This document shows positions 53,269-63,094 of a stretch of 64,000 bases of DNA, piece by piece (the first letter of the stretch is position 1; the number at the start of each line of letters is the position of its first letter). The notes under the pieces were generated by a model. That model did no database searches and was not told the DNA's origin. It saw only the letters and a program-made list of their open reading frames with translations. Made by a program: the position numbers and the translations under genes. The stretch covers positions 1,426,001 to 1,490,000 of the forward strand of contig OY723258.1 of NCBI GenBank assembly GCA_963210315.1, given 5' to 3'. The stretch is from Rhynchopus euleeides. Taxonomy: Eukaryota; Euglenozoa; Diplonemea; Diplonemida; Diplonemidae.

Positions 53269-56236
53269 TCACCACGGACTAGTCGGGCAGTGACGGGTGG
53301 TGTCGACTAGTCGGGACGACGGGTGAAAACTCGACAGGCGGCACCCGTCGACTCGACGGGTGGACCCGTCGAGTCGACGGGTGCCACCCGTCGGCACGAC
53401 GGGTGAACCTGCTGAAACGACGGGTGTTCCAGCCATTTCCTGTTGATATGGGCCAATTTCCATTGAAAACTAGGGGAGTACCTTGCATGGCATCAGGTTA
53501 TTTTTCACGCCGAGCTATCTTCCCTGCACAGACCCACCCCCCATTACTTTCCATTTACAATTCCTAGTTGGTGATGGGCCTCAAGTGCATGTGCGACGGC
53601 TGTTCTCGTGGATTTTCATTGTTCGAGGGATCTTGACTCTGACAAACTGTGTCAGTTTGACGGAGCAACCTACTTCATGAAGCTGATCACTTTTCTGCCA
53701 GGCAAATTTTCGCCCCAGCCCCCAACCCTTGCACAACCCACAAGGCAGTCTCCAAGATACCGTACCCTCATCATCACCCAGGCCAAGATACCCCAAGATA
53801 CCATCATCACCACCCAGGCCACCCAGACGAGCCACACCAATCAATGCCAGCGGCAAAGCGTACTGCAGCGCAGGCCCTCGCCAGCGCTGTGGACATGACG
53901 GTGTTTGTACGTGCTTGGATCAACACGTATGTTGTCGAGCGTGATGCTGATGGGTTGAGCCACATGGCCCTGAAGCAGCTTCTCGGCAAGCTGACGGATA
54001 CTACCATCAAGTCGACTGATCCCATCATCAGTCTTGCCCTGTACAAAAAGTATGAGAAGGTGGGGGGTGGGGTGATCAGCAAGTCGACCGCGAAGGATGG
54101 TCGCACGATGTACGCTGCCCGTGTCAATAGCGGGTCAGACATCGAGTTTGTCGGGTTGGGCCTCCGGAAGAGCAACGGGAAGGACCACCCGACAGGGCTC
54201 AAGGAGATGGCCGACGCCTGCCCCGCGGCACTGCAGCTATGGTGAAGCTGTACGAGGCGGAGAAGAAACAGGCACAGAAGACCCAGCAGAGCAGGCTGGC
54301 CGTAGGCATTTTCGACGGTGCCTTCGCAACACGGTTGGTGACAGTTGCCGATAAGCAGAAGGATGAGTACAGAACGTGGTTCACGTTCAACTTCCTGAAG
54401 CAAATCGCAAGAGTGCAGAGAGGGGTTTTCGAAAAGGCGAACGTGATGTTTCGGCTCGCCTGCTTAGGGTAGCAGGGGACCATCTTGAGCTGTGGTCGGC
54501 ATTTAGTAAGATGGGGTCATCTTCGCACAGGAGCGCGTTTTGTACCACACCACGAAATGACTGGTTGAAACAGCTCCACGCCTGCCACAGGGCTAGCATC
54601 CAGGAACTTCATGAAGCTGGGTTTGAGAGCCTGTACGCAGGGGTCACCCCCCCCTGCACGACATAAACGGGTTCATCGCAATACTCGCAGAGATCTTGCC
54701 TGATGGACCTGCCGTGCAGAAGGCTGTCCTTGGCAGCTCAACGTGTTCCAACATGACGGGAAACCAGGCCAGAGATGTTCTGAGTCGCTTACTCACCATT
54801 ACCAAGACGAAGGGGGTGCAGCATCTACTCTGTATTGCAATGGAAATGCTTGTGCATTTCCGCTACAACGACATCCCCATCAAGTACCACCAGGAGGGAA
54901 AGTGCGCGAAAGAGTTCATCTTCTCGCTCATCGCAATGCACATCCTTGTGTTTGTCCTGGAGTGGGTGTCACCTGGGAGAACATCCGAGGGGCGTGGTGT
55001 TACATATATCCATTCGATGAGCCACTGGTTTGATCCAGAAGATGCACACCCCCTCGCCCTGAGTGACGAGGAACTGGAGAGGGGGAATGGCGTCCCCAAA
55101 CGCCATGCCCTGAGGGTGACATCGCAGCAGACCGCCGAACGGGACCTGCTGCTCTTCGAAATGCAGAGGACCAAAGGCAAGGGGTGCGGCCTGCTGGACC
55201 AACCGAGCACCCCGACCCTCCTGAAGTTCGGCGCGATAAAGCTTTGCTGCTGTGTCACTGCGAGGAACGCTTGTTGGAAGGGAGCAACGGCAGCACTGCA
55301 GCGGAGACTCGAGTCCCTCAGCCTTGGATCTCACGTCACAAAAAGGGGGCGATGGGGCCAACAATTTCTGGGCGACCCGGAAAACACCACTCCAAAGGCA
55401 ACGCTGCTCGCATGCATCTGCAAGTCCAAATCCTGGGGCAACAGCGAGGATGTGCCAGAAGTGCCAGAACCAACACCATCCGGTACAGTGCCTGTGCAGC
55501 AGCATATCTGCATTGTGTGCTCCAAAGTTGTCCACACGAGAGAAGCACTGTTTGCGCATTATGATGCTGCACATCGGCCACAAAACAACGCGCCGTGTCA
55601 GACCTGCACTGTCACATGCCAGGAGTGCGGCAAACGGGCAAAATCGAAGGGACTGAGCCAGCACTACCTCAGTCACCATTCGCGCGTGCTGACACAAAAG
55701 CGTTGCTGTGTTTGTTTCGAGCTCTTTAAAACCACTGTAAAGCGCGACGAGCACATGAGATCCGCGCACCCGTAAGTGAGGGGGGGGGGTGTTTGGCAGT
55801 TCAGGTACGTAGGTGATTTTGTTTGTCCTCGAGAGCGGAGTGACGTCGTGGGAGGGAGTTGTTTTACCAGGCCCCCTGCCCACCTGGATGGCTCACCCCC
55901 CTCCTGGTGGTCCACCGGTGGGCAGCCCCTTCACCAACTAGGAATTGTAAATGGAAAGTAATGGGGGGTGGGTCTGTGCAGGGAAGATAGCTCGGCGTGA
56001 AAAATAACCTGATGCCATGCAAGGTACTCCCCTAGTTTTCAATGGAAATTGGCCCATATCAACAGGAAATGGCTGGAACACCCGTCGTTTCAGCAGGTTC
56101 ACCCGTCGTGCCGACGGGTGGCACCCGTCGACTCGACAGGTCCACCCGTCGAGTCGACGGGTGCCACCCGTCGTTTCACCCGTCGTCATTTCACCCGTCG
56201 TCCCGACTAGTCGTCCGGGCGACTAGTCCGTGGTGA
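53269..56236 (+). mobile_element. 3-kb DNA transposon with 305-bp TIRs and a broken transposase-like gene
   Basis: Inverted arms 53269-53573 and 55932-56236 begin TCACCACGGACTAGTCG and end ...CAATTCCTAGTTGGTGA. Each arm carries many copies of CGACGGGTG/CACCCGTCG in both orientations, plausible binding sites for the element's own protein. Between the arms is ~2.3 kb with the pseudogene 53844-55775. No clear target duplication could be read. The superfamily is not recognised; long arms plus C2H2 fingers do not by themselves decide it. Confidence 0.82.
53844..55775 (+). pseudogene. Transposase-like gene with C-terminal C2H2 fingers, at least three frame breaks
   Basis: Coding character continues through three frames: 53844-~54238 (MPAAKRTAAQALASAVDMTV...), ~54239-54470 (...EKANVMFRLACL), ~54465-54650 (RVAGDHLELWSAFSKM...), then 54654-55775 (LHDINGFIAILAEILPDGP...). 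Breaks lie near 54238, near 54470, and at an eight-C run near 54650. The last part has a helix DEELERGNGVPKRHALR, reminiscent of the helix with the third catalytic acid of RNase-H-fold transposases (inference), and three C2H2 fingers: CIVCSKVVHTREALFAHYDA..H, CQECGKRAKSKGLSQHYLSH..H, CCVCFELFKTTVKRDEHMRS..H. The TIRs make a mobile-element origin firm; the exact enzyme class is open. The first two frames overlap by ATGGTGA, so translational coupling is a less likely alternative. I describe the breaks only. Confidence 0.72.
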
Positions 56237-56774
56237 ACGTTAAGTCCGGCCCCAGAATTAGCCAGAGGCCTGCCACCCCCCCCCCCCACAATTCGCGAAA
56301 AAAATTTGGGGCATAGGCGGTATCCTTGTGTCTCCCCCCTTCTCCTTCTCCTTCTCCGTCCTTCCCCTACCCCCTATGCCCCACGCCCCTCACCCGCTCT
56401 CTGAATGAGCCAAACAAACCTGATGAATTTATAAGTATATTCTGTTGTAGCAGTGTGGATGTTCCCGCCGCCCCCACCCCCACCCCCCGCCCCCCGCCCC
56501 CCCTTCCTCCGATCAACCTTGCCAGGTCATATGTCATTTGTCCTTTGCGTGTCTTGTTGTGTGTATGGTGCCGGCATGTTATTTTGAGTGTGGCTCCCGC
56601 AAGCAGAGCGGCGTGATTCCCTATGGGTTTGAAGGGCAGGTTACTGGTCTGACCCTACCAGATGCCCCTACCCACCATACGCCACCTGATCCGTGCCGGG
56701 TCGGCACACTCATGCCCTGCCACCCACCCACACATCTCACCCTGCAGCGGGACAGCGTTGGGGTGTAAGGCAGG
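56237..56774. other. Intergenic 5' of BUD23
   Basis: C-rich DNA; CACCCACCCACACATCTCAC then CCTGCAG ends at 56747, 27 bases before the ATG, a candidate splice-leader acceptor (inference). Confidence 0.45.
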
Positions 56775-58156
56775 ATGGCGGTCCGTCCTGAGAACCTTGC
56801 GCCGCCGGAGATTATTTACAATGAGGATGGTGCTGAGAAATACATGCGGAACTCGCGCATGAAGCACATCCAGACGAAGCTTTCGAGGCGCGCCATCGAG
56901 CTTATGCGCCCGCCGGAGGACGAGAGCCAGCTGCTGCTGGACATCGGGTGTGGGGCGGGTCTCAGCAGCAGGGCCCTGGAGCAGATGGGGCACCGTTTTA
57001 TCGGCACGGACATCAGCAAGCCCATGCTCAACATCGCGCTGGAGCGGGGCGTAGAGGGGGATGTGCTGCACCACGACATGGGGACAGGGCTGCCCTTCCG
57101 CCCGGGGAGCTTCGACGGGGCCATCAGCATATCGGCCATCCAGTGGCTGTGCAACGCTGACAGGAAGGATCACATCCCGCCGCTGCGCCTCAAGAAGTTT
57201 TTCACCACACTCTACAAGGTGCTCCGCAGAGGGGCGCGTGCCGTGCTGCAGTTCTACCCCGCGAACAAGCAGCAGTCGAATCTGATCGTGCACCATGCGA
57301 CCAGTGCCGGTTTCTCTGGTGGTCTCGTGGTTGACTACCCACACTCTACTCGTGCGAAGAAGGTATGTCCCAGTTGTTGTTTCGTCAGTAGCTTTTTTGG
57401 AAGGGGTGTGTTTAGTACCCCGCGTACGATGCACTGTGCAGCAGGCATCGTTCGTAGAAGCAAACATCGCAACTCCCGTGGCTTTTTTCCCCCCGGATTT
57501 GGCGCACAAACAACAGCCTTATCTTTTTTTTACAGCGTTTTCTCCCGCGAGGATCGCTTATTCACCACAGCACATCCCCACCACACCCACACACGCCCCT
57601 TCGCTTCGCAGTACTTTTTGGTGCTGTTCGCCGGTCCGCAGGACCCTGTCCGCCACGAGGCGAAGACGGGGGACCCGAACGACTCTGAGGACGAGTACAT
57701 GGGGAGCTCCGACGAGGAGGATGAGGAAGACGAGGAGGAGGAGGAGCCTGAGGGCGAGGTTGTGTACGGTGACCCCGCAGCCCGTTCGGTGGCGGAGACG
57801 GTGCAGGTGGGGAACAGGCAGCGGAAGGTGCGCCTTTCCGAGAGGGAAAAGCGTGGCAGGCAAAAGGTATGCCGTGGCTTGCCACCACCTTGCAAGCCGC
57901 CCTGCTACGCCTTGGCGGTGGCACTATTCACGTGGGGGTTGGCTGGCATGGGGGGTAGGGGTTCCCCCATGTGATACCACTGCTTGCGAGTGTCTGCCGC
58001 ATCACCCCACACTCACCCCAACAACAGAACCGGAACAAAAAGGTGAAGGGGACCAAGGAGTGGATTGTGCAGAAGAAGGAGCAGCAGGAGAAGAAGGGTC
58101 AGACGACACGCAAGACCACAAAGTACACCGGGCGTCGCCGTGGCCCGAAGTTCTGA
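56775..58156 (+). CDS. BUD23: 18S rRNA (guanine-N7) methyltransferase BUD23
   Basis: Exons 56775-57362, 57612-57866, 58028-58156; introns 249 and 161 bp with GTATGT and GTATGC donors, phase 0. 323 residues spliced, a little longer than yeast/human (~275-281) because of an acidic insert (DEEDEEDEEEEEPEGE). SAM-binding motif I is LLLDIGCGAGLSSRALE (~53-70). GTDIS, SISAIQWLCNAD and GLVVDYPHSTRAKK-YFLVLFAG follow the family order, and the basic tail (KGTKEWIVQKKEQQ ... TKYTGRRRGPKF) is the BUD23 C-terminal signature. With TRM112 the enzyme methylates N7 of the conserved guanine in 18S rRNA and acts in small-subunit maturation in the nucleus. Intron 1 is a multiple of three and stopless. Confidence 0.95.
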
Positions 58157-58547
58157 TGACCCGACACAGCTGCTCTGCATGCTGTATTGCTGTGCCGCCT
58201 GTGGCACCAGCAAGTCCGATCAAGGCATTTTTTTTTGAACCTGGCCTCGCGCAGCCGTCTAGCCACCCAGCCTCAGTGCTCTGCAGCGCGTTTCATTTTT
58301 GTCTTTTTTTTCTTCTCTGTATCAACTCAATCAGTCGGTCCGATATTACGCACGGGCATCTCTCAGGGAACGGGAAAGCCAACACCTCGCCCCCCTCCCT
58401 CCCCCCCCTCCCCTCCAACCCGCGAACCCTGCGCACCACCTGGCATATTGTTACGGACGGTTGCACAAACAAAACACATTGCCTACACCGGATTCTTCTT
58501 TGCACACCAACGCCCTGCCATGCCTCCACACCCCAGGGTACACTACT
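58157..58547. other. Intergenic between BUD23 and the propeller gene
   Basis: T-rich tracts at 58230 and 58300, C-rich tract at 58390-58430, then CCTCCACACCCCAG ending 12 bases before the next ATG. It contains GGTTGCACAAACAAAAC, also found in COQ1 intron 2 (~10432). Confidence 0.45.
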
Positions 58548-61193
58548 ATGGCTGGTGCGCAGCCCGACGCACCACCGCCCCGCCCATCTGTGGTCGACAC
58601 ATCACGCGAGGTGGGCCGATGTGACATCCGCTGCGCCGGGTCTCTGGGCCACACGCTGTGGGTCGCGGAGCGGAGCGGCCGCATCGTGCTGCGCGATGCC
58701 TCCACCGGCGAGCAGCGCCAGCAACCCACCGCCGACCTGCCTGATGGTGTTTTCGCCAACGGGTTTGCACACTACGCAGGCCACATGTGGGTCGCCTGCA
58801 CCGACGGCGCAGTGAGAGCTTTCACACCCACAGGGGCTGCCAAGGTGGACCTCTCTATAGCAGACCTCGGCGCACAGAGCAGCACGCCGAACAGCGCCAC
58901 CTGCCTCTGCAGCACCGAAGGCCTGCTCGTGATAGGCAGTGAGAGCGGGCGCACCTTTGTGTTCGGGAGGGGCCTGAAGGCTCCGCTGTGCTTCTTCACC
59001 CCAAGGGTGTCGTCCTCCATCACCTGCCTGGCGGCACGCCCTGGCATGCTCTACATTGCGACCTCAGCAGGCAGCGTGTCGTGCGTCCCCCTCGCGGAGC
59101 TCTCGTCCCGTGTGCAGGCGGTTGCTGATGGGAGTGATCCCGACCCCGACACGCTGTGTGCCAGGCTGCAGGCAGCGGTGCGCACCTCGAAGGTGCACCG
59201 TGTCACCATTTCAGCGATGGTGTGGGTTCCGCAGGCCGACACCCTGTGGGTCGCAGCCTACGACGGGCGGATTGTCGTGCTGAACGCGCGGAGGAGTGGC
59301 CTGTGGGAGGCACCGCTTGCAACCCTCACCCAACACTGCGATGCCAGCGCGTGCCGCCCGGATGCGCAGCCCGTGTCGCTCGCTGTGGCGGGCCCGCATG
59401 TGCTGTCGGGTGGTGCCACGGGGTCAGTCAGCATATGGCGTGCTGACGAGGCAGACTTCGCACCGCCCGCACAGGGGAGGGTGTGCTGCCTGCCGCGGCA
59501 CCACCGTGGCGGGGTGAAGCTGCTGCACCCTGCGCTGTACCGCACAGAGGCTGCGGTGTGGACCTACGGGAGTGACGGTGCGTTGTATCTCACGAATATT
59601 CCATCGGCGGGCACGCCTGCCTGTCCGGTGGCGGGGAGCACGGATGCTGCTGCGCCGTTGCTGGGGCCGCATGCTGCGGTGCAGCTGCTGTCGCCGCAGG
59701 AGGCGCTGCACACAGAGGTGCAGCGCACCATGGCGCTGACGCTGGAGGTGCAGCGGCTGCAGGCGCGGTTGCGTGAGGCAGAGGGTGCTGCGTCGAGGGC
59801 GCGCGGCACTGCCAGCAGCGTGCTGGAGGAGAAGCTCTTCTCCGACGAGGCGAATGCGAGGTTGCTGACAGAGGCGGAGGTGGAGGCGGGGGATAAGTAC
59901 ACCCTGGAGAGGCAAGTCGCTGGGCTGCGGGGGGAGCTGGCGGCGGAGCGGAAGCGTCTTGATGCGGCGCATGCGAAGCTGAAGGGCTTCGACGGCAAGA
60001 TGGCCCTGGCGGAGGAGAAGGGGCGCGAGGCAGAGGTGGCGTCGAAGTCCCTCGAGACGCAGCTGAAGGCCGCCAAGGGGGACAAGGAGAAGGCGGACAA
60101 GGAGATCGCGTCGCTCAACTCGAAGATCAAAATGCTGGAGACACGTGTCAACGACAAGTCGAAGAGTGCGGACAGCTTCACCAAGCAGGTGACAGACGCG
60201 AAGGACGAAGTGCTCCGGAAGGACGTGATGCTGAAGAAGTCCGAGAATGAGAAGAAGGAGCTGGAGAAGACTACTCAGGCCGAGAAGTCGAAGGCGTCCC
60301 GCTTGGAGTCACAAATCGCACTGCTGGAGGGGCAGGTCAAAACACTCAAGGCTACAGTCCTTGTCAAGACGGACGAAATCGGCGAACTAATCAGCTCCCG
60401 CGACCTCTACAAAACAAAGCTCGCACGTGCTGCAGGCGACCTGGAGACAGCCCTGCGTGTCATCGAGGCTGAGGAGCACGAGAAACGCTCTGTCGCAGAC
60501 ACTGCAGTGCTGGCACGCAACGAGGCGGAGCTGCTGCGCCGCGAGCGCGACACTCTGATGAACCGCTCCTCCAGCGAGCACGTCGTAGGGGTGACCAGCG
60601 ATTCCATGGTGCACAGGCTCAAGTCGCAGCTCAGCCAGCTGCAGGAGGCGCTGGGCCAGGAGCGCTCCAACAACAAGATGCTGGAGGACCAATACACCGT
60701 CTTCCAATTCGTCATCAACTCTCGCGGGGAGCTCGTCACTGCGATATGGGCCTTCCACGACCTCCTCAGGCGGGTGAAGCAGGACCTTGCAGCGCTGGAT
60801 GGCTTTGTAAGGCGCGTCGTGTCGCCCAACCTGCGTCATACCGACCGCGACAACGTCTCCACGCTGTCTGCGGATCTGAAGAATTCCTTGCATGTGCTGG
60901 AGGAGAAGAGCACTTACATTGTTTCGAACTACTTCACAGAGTACGAGAAGCTTCATTTCGGGATATCGTCGTACCACTTCAGCCCCGACACGCGCCGGCC
61001 CCAGGTAGCCGGGGGCGCGATACTCCCCAAGCTCCAGCAGGTCACCCCCTCGAGACAGTACCGCACGCCGACATCCGACAGCCTGCTGCACGAATCGCAC
61101 CTCCACACGCACCAGGCACGGCACACCCCGCCGCACGGACGCTTACCCAGCCCGCCCGGCAGGCGCTCCCCGTCCCCCAGGGCACGCCCCTAG
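58548..61193 (+). CDS. WD40-like beta-propeller plus long coiled-coil protein
   Basis: 881 residues from ATG 58548; the frame is open further upstream but that part reads like leader sequence. Residues ~25-380 contain repeated blade-like strands (LWVAERSGRIVLRDASTGE, MWVACTDGAVRAFTPTG, LLVIGSESGRTFVFGRG, LWVAAYDGRIVVLNARR, VLSGGATGSVSIWRADE, VWTYGSDGALYLTN), a seven-blade-like propeller. Residues ~400-720 are an almost unbroken coiled coil (LEVQRLQARLREAEGAASR ... KKSENEKKELEKTTQAEKSKASRLE). Residues ~730-820 are helical, and the tail is S/P/R-rich. Propeller plus coiled coil is common among flagellar, centriolar and trafficking scaffolds. I cannot name the family. Single exon. Confidence 0.85.
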   Translation: MAGAQPDAPPPRPSVVDTSREVGRCDIRCAGSLGHTLWVAERSGRIVLRDASTGEQRQQPTADLPDGVFANGFAHYAGHMWVACTDGAVRAFTPTGAAKVDLSIADLGAQSSTPNSATCLCSTEGLLVIGSESGRTFVFGRGLKAPLCFFTPRVSSSITCLAARPGMLYIATSAGSVSCVPLAELSSRVQAVADGSDPDPDTLCARLQAAVRTSKVHRVTISAMVWVPQADTLWVAAYDGRIVVLNARRSGLWEAPLATLTQHCDASACRPDAQPVSLAVAGPHVLSGGATGSVSIWRADEADFAPPAQGRVCCLPRHHRGGVKLLHPALYRTEAAVWTYGSDGALYLTNIPSAGTPACPVAGSTDAAAPLLGPHAAVQLLSPQEALHTEVQRTMALTLEVQRLQARLREAEGAASRARGTASSVLEEKLFSDEANARLLTEAEVEAGDKYTLERQVAGLRGELAAERKRLDAAHAKLKGFDGKMALAEEKGREAEVASKSLETQLKAAKGDKEKADKEIASLNSKIKMLETRVNDKSKSADSFTKQVTDAKDEVLRKDVMLKKSENEKKELEKTTQAEKSKASRLESQIALLEGQVKTLKATVLVKTDEIGELISSRDLYKTKLARAAGDLETALRVIEAEEHEKRSVADTAVLARNEAELLRRERDTLMNRSSSEHVVGVTSDSMVHRLKSQLSQLQEALGQERSNNKMLEDQYTVFQFVINSRGELVTAIWAFHDLLRRVKQDLAALDGFVRRVVSPNLRHTDRDNVSTLSADLKNSLHVLEEKSTYIVSNYFTEYEKLHFGISSYHFSPDTRRPQVAGGAILPKLQQVTPSRQYRTPTSDSLLHESHLHTHQARHTPPHGRLPSPPGRRSPSPRARP

Positions 61194-61642
61194 GCTAGCC
61201 CGCAGAGCGCAGGGATGCGGTGCCAGCAGGGTGCGTTGTGTGGGGATCCCCTGCCCTGCCCTCCCCTCCCCTCTTCCCCTTCCCCTAGAGGCCCGTTTGG
61301 ATGAGGCCCCCCCCCCCCCCCTCCACCCCCCCCCCTCGTGTATTAAGATATTGTCCAGCATGATCGATGCCCCCCACCTACCCCCATCCCCGACCGCCCA
61401 CGACCCCCTCCCCGCCACCCCCTTCCCCGCCTTTTTGCCTGCTCTGGCTGCGCACATCCCTGGGCATGGGATGCAGCACCCCACGCGTTGGTTGCAAGGG
61501 GTGGTGGTGGGAGTGTGTGCCCCCCGCCTAGACATCTCTGGCGGCACGCCCAACCCTCTCTGTGCTGGGGTATCTGTGGTGCCTCCCCACACCACCCACC
61601 CCAGCAGCAGGGGCACCACAGGCACCAGGGGCAGCCAGCGCT
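61194..61642. other. Intergenic, C-rich
   Basis: Long C tracts (61308-61335) and pyrimidine-rich DNA, with CACCACCCACCCCAGCAGCAG shortly before the next start. No gene seen. Confidence 0.45.
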
Positions 61643-62896
61643 ATGGCAGGCGGGGAGAGCGTGCGGCCCTATGTGTTTGTGGTGTACGGCGCCACGGGGT
61701 TTACCGGAAGGCTGGTCGCCTCATACCTGCATACACACGATGACGTGAAGGGGCTGCGTTGGGCCATCGCCGGGCGGAACGAAGGCAAGCTCCTCGCTGT
61801 CCGCGATGAGGTGTTGGGGGGGTCGCGCGATGTGGGCATCATCGTCGCCGACACCAACGATGCTGCGGCAATCGATGCCATGACACGGCAGACGCAGGTC
61901 GTGCTCAACACGGCTGGGCCCTTCCTTGAGTGCGGGGCTCAGATCATCGACAAATGCGTCGCAACCTCCACACACTACTGCGACATCACTGGGGAGGTCA
62001 CCTGGGTGAAACGCATGATGCAGCGCTACGGCACGCAGGCGGAGGCAAACGGTGTCACCCTTGTCCCTATGTCTGGGTTCGACTCGGCGCCTGCGGACCT
62101 GGGGGCCATGCTGGTGACGCAGCGCGCGCAGGACTCCAACGAGACTATCAAATCCGTCACCGGGTACATCATGTCCGACACCCTGCGCGGCGGCATCAGC
62201 GGGGGCACGCTCAGCTCCATCCGCAACATCGTGCTGCGCGACTCCAAGGAGGTGGCCCGGTCTGCCTTCGACATGGGATACCTCTGCTTCCCAGCCACAG
62301 GCACCCAGCAGAGCACCTCCTCCTACAGCATCTCCGAGGCCGGCCCATCCGGGATGTGGTATGCACGCGACATGCCGGGGTGGACCTCACCCTGGTTCGG
62401 CGCTGTGAACGCCAAGGTGGTGCACAGGACGTCCTTCCTGCAGGCCGGGGGGGGTGGGCCCTTTCCTCTGTATTCCGAGGCGCTGCTGCATAAGTCGTTC
62501 TTCACGGCGCTGGTGGCGACTATGGCGTTCTACGCGTTTGTGTTGGTGATCCTGATCCCGCCCCTGAGGTGGGCTGCCTTCAAGTTCTTCCTGGCCCAAC
62601 CCGGGAAAGGCCCAGCACCCGAGACGCTGCGCAACGGGAGGCTCGACATTGTGTTTGTCGGGAAGACGGATGCGGCGCAGCCGATCTGTGTCAACTTTGG
62701 GATGCGCAGGGATCCTGCGTATCAGTGTACAGCGATGATGCTGGTGGAGGTGGCGCTGATCCTCTATACCAGCGACGATGTGAGGTCTGGGAGGAAGAGT
62801 GGCTTCCAGACGCCTGCTTCTGTGGGCGGCATGTCCCTGGTGAACCGTCTGCGCAAGGCGGAGGGCTGCACAGCCTTTTCTATCGAGCACATGTGA
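61643..62896 (+). CDS. SCCPDH: Saccharopine-dehydrogenase-like oxidoreductase (SCCPDH family)
   Basis: 417 residues from ATG 61643 (GCTATGGCAG); the animal protein is ~429. The N-terminal Rossmann motif VVYGATGFTGRLVASYL (~13-30) is followed by WAIAGRNEGKL, QVVLNTAGPFLECG, YCDITGE and VTLVPMSGFDSAPADLGA, all in SCCPDH order. Residues ~290-310 (LVATMAFYAFVLVILIPPL) form the single hydrophobic segment typical of the family, which suggests membrane or lipid-droplet association. The C-terminus keeps AMMLVEVALILY ... GFQTPASVGGMSLVNRL. The family resembles saccharopine reductases and trans-acting enoyl reductases, but its own reaction is not firmly known, so I would not call it a lysine-pathway enzyme. 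Single exon. Confidence 0.92.
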   Translation: MAGGESVRPYVFVVYGATGFTGRLVASYLHTHDDVKGLRWAIAGRNEGKLLAVRDEVLGGSRDVGIIVADTNDAAAIDAMTRQTQVVLNTAGPFLECGAQIIDKCVATSTHYCDITGEVTWVKRMMQRYGTQAEANGVTLVPMSGFDSAPADLGAMLVTQRAQDSNETIKSVTGYIMSDTLRGGISGGTLSSIRNIVLRDSKEVARSAFDMGYLCFPATGTQQSTSSYSISEAGPSGMWYARDMPGWTSPWFGAVNAKVVHRTSFLQAGGGGPFPLYSEALLHKSFFTALVATMAFYAFVLVILIPPLRWAAFKFFLAQPGKGPAPETLRNGRLDIVFVGKTDAAQPICVNFGMRRDPAYQCTAMMLVEVALILYTSDDVRSGRKSGFQTPASVGGMSLVNRLRKAEGCTAFSIEHM

Positions 62897-63094
62897 CGGG
62901 TGTCTAGTGTGTGTTTGCGGTAACGTGTCTCCAGATTGAGAGTGTAGGGAGGTGGTTGCGTGGCCCTGTCCCTCCTTCCCCTTAGCGTTGTTTGCTTGTC
63001 GTAGCGGGTCAAAGCAATCCCCCCGGTGGGGTGGGGGCCAGGGTTCATGCACATGCACATGTACAGGTTCTTTTGATCCATCTTTTATTTCACA
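62897..63094. other. Short intergenic region
   Basis: About 200 bases with GGTTCATGCACATGCACATG and a T-rich run (CTTTTGATCCATCTTTTATT) just before the next ATG. Confidence 0.4.
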
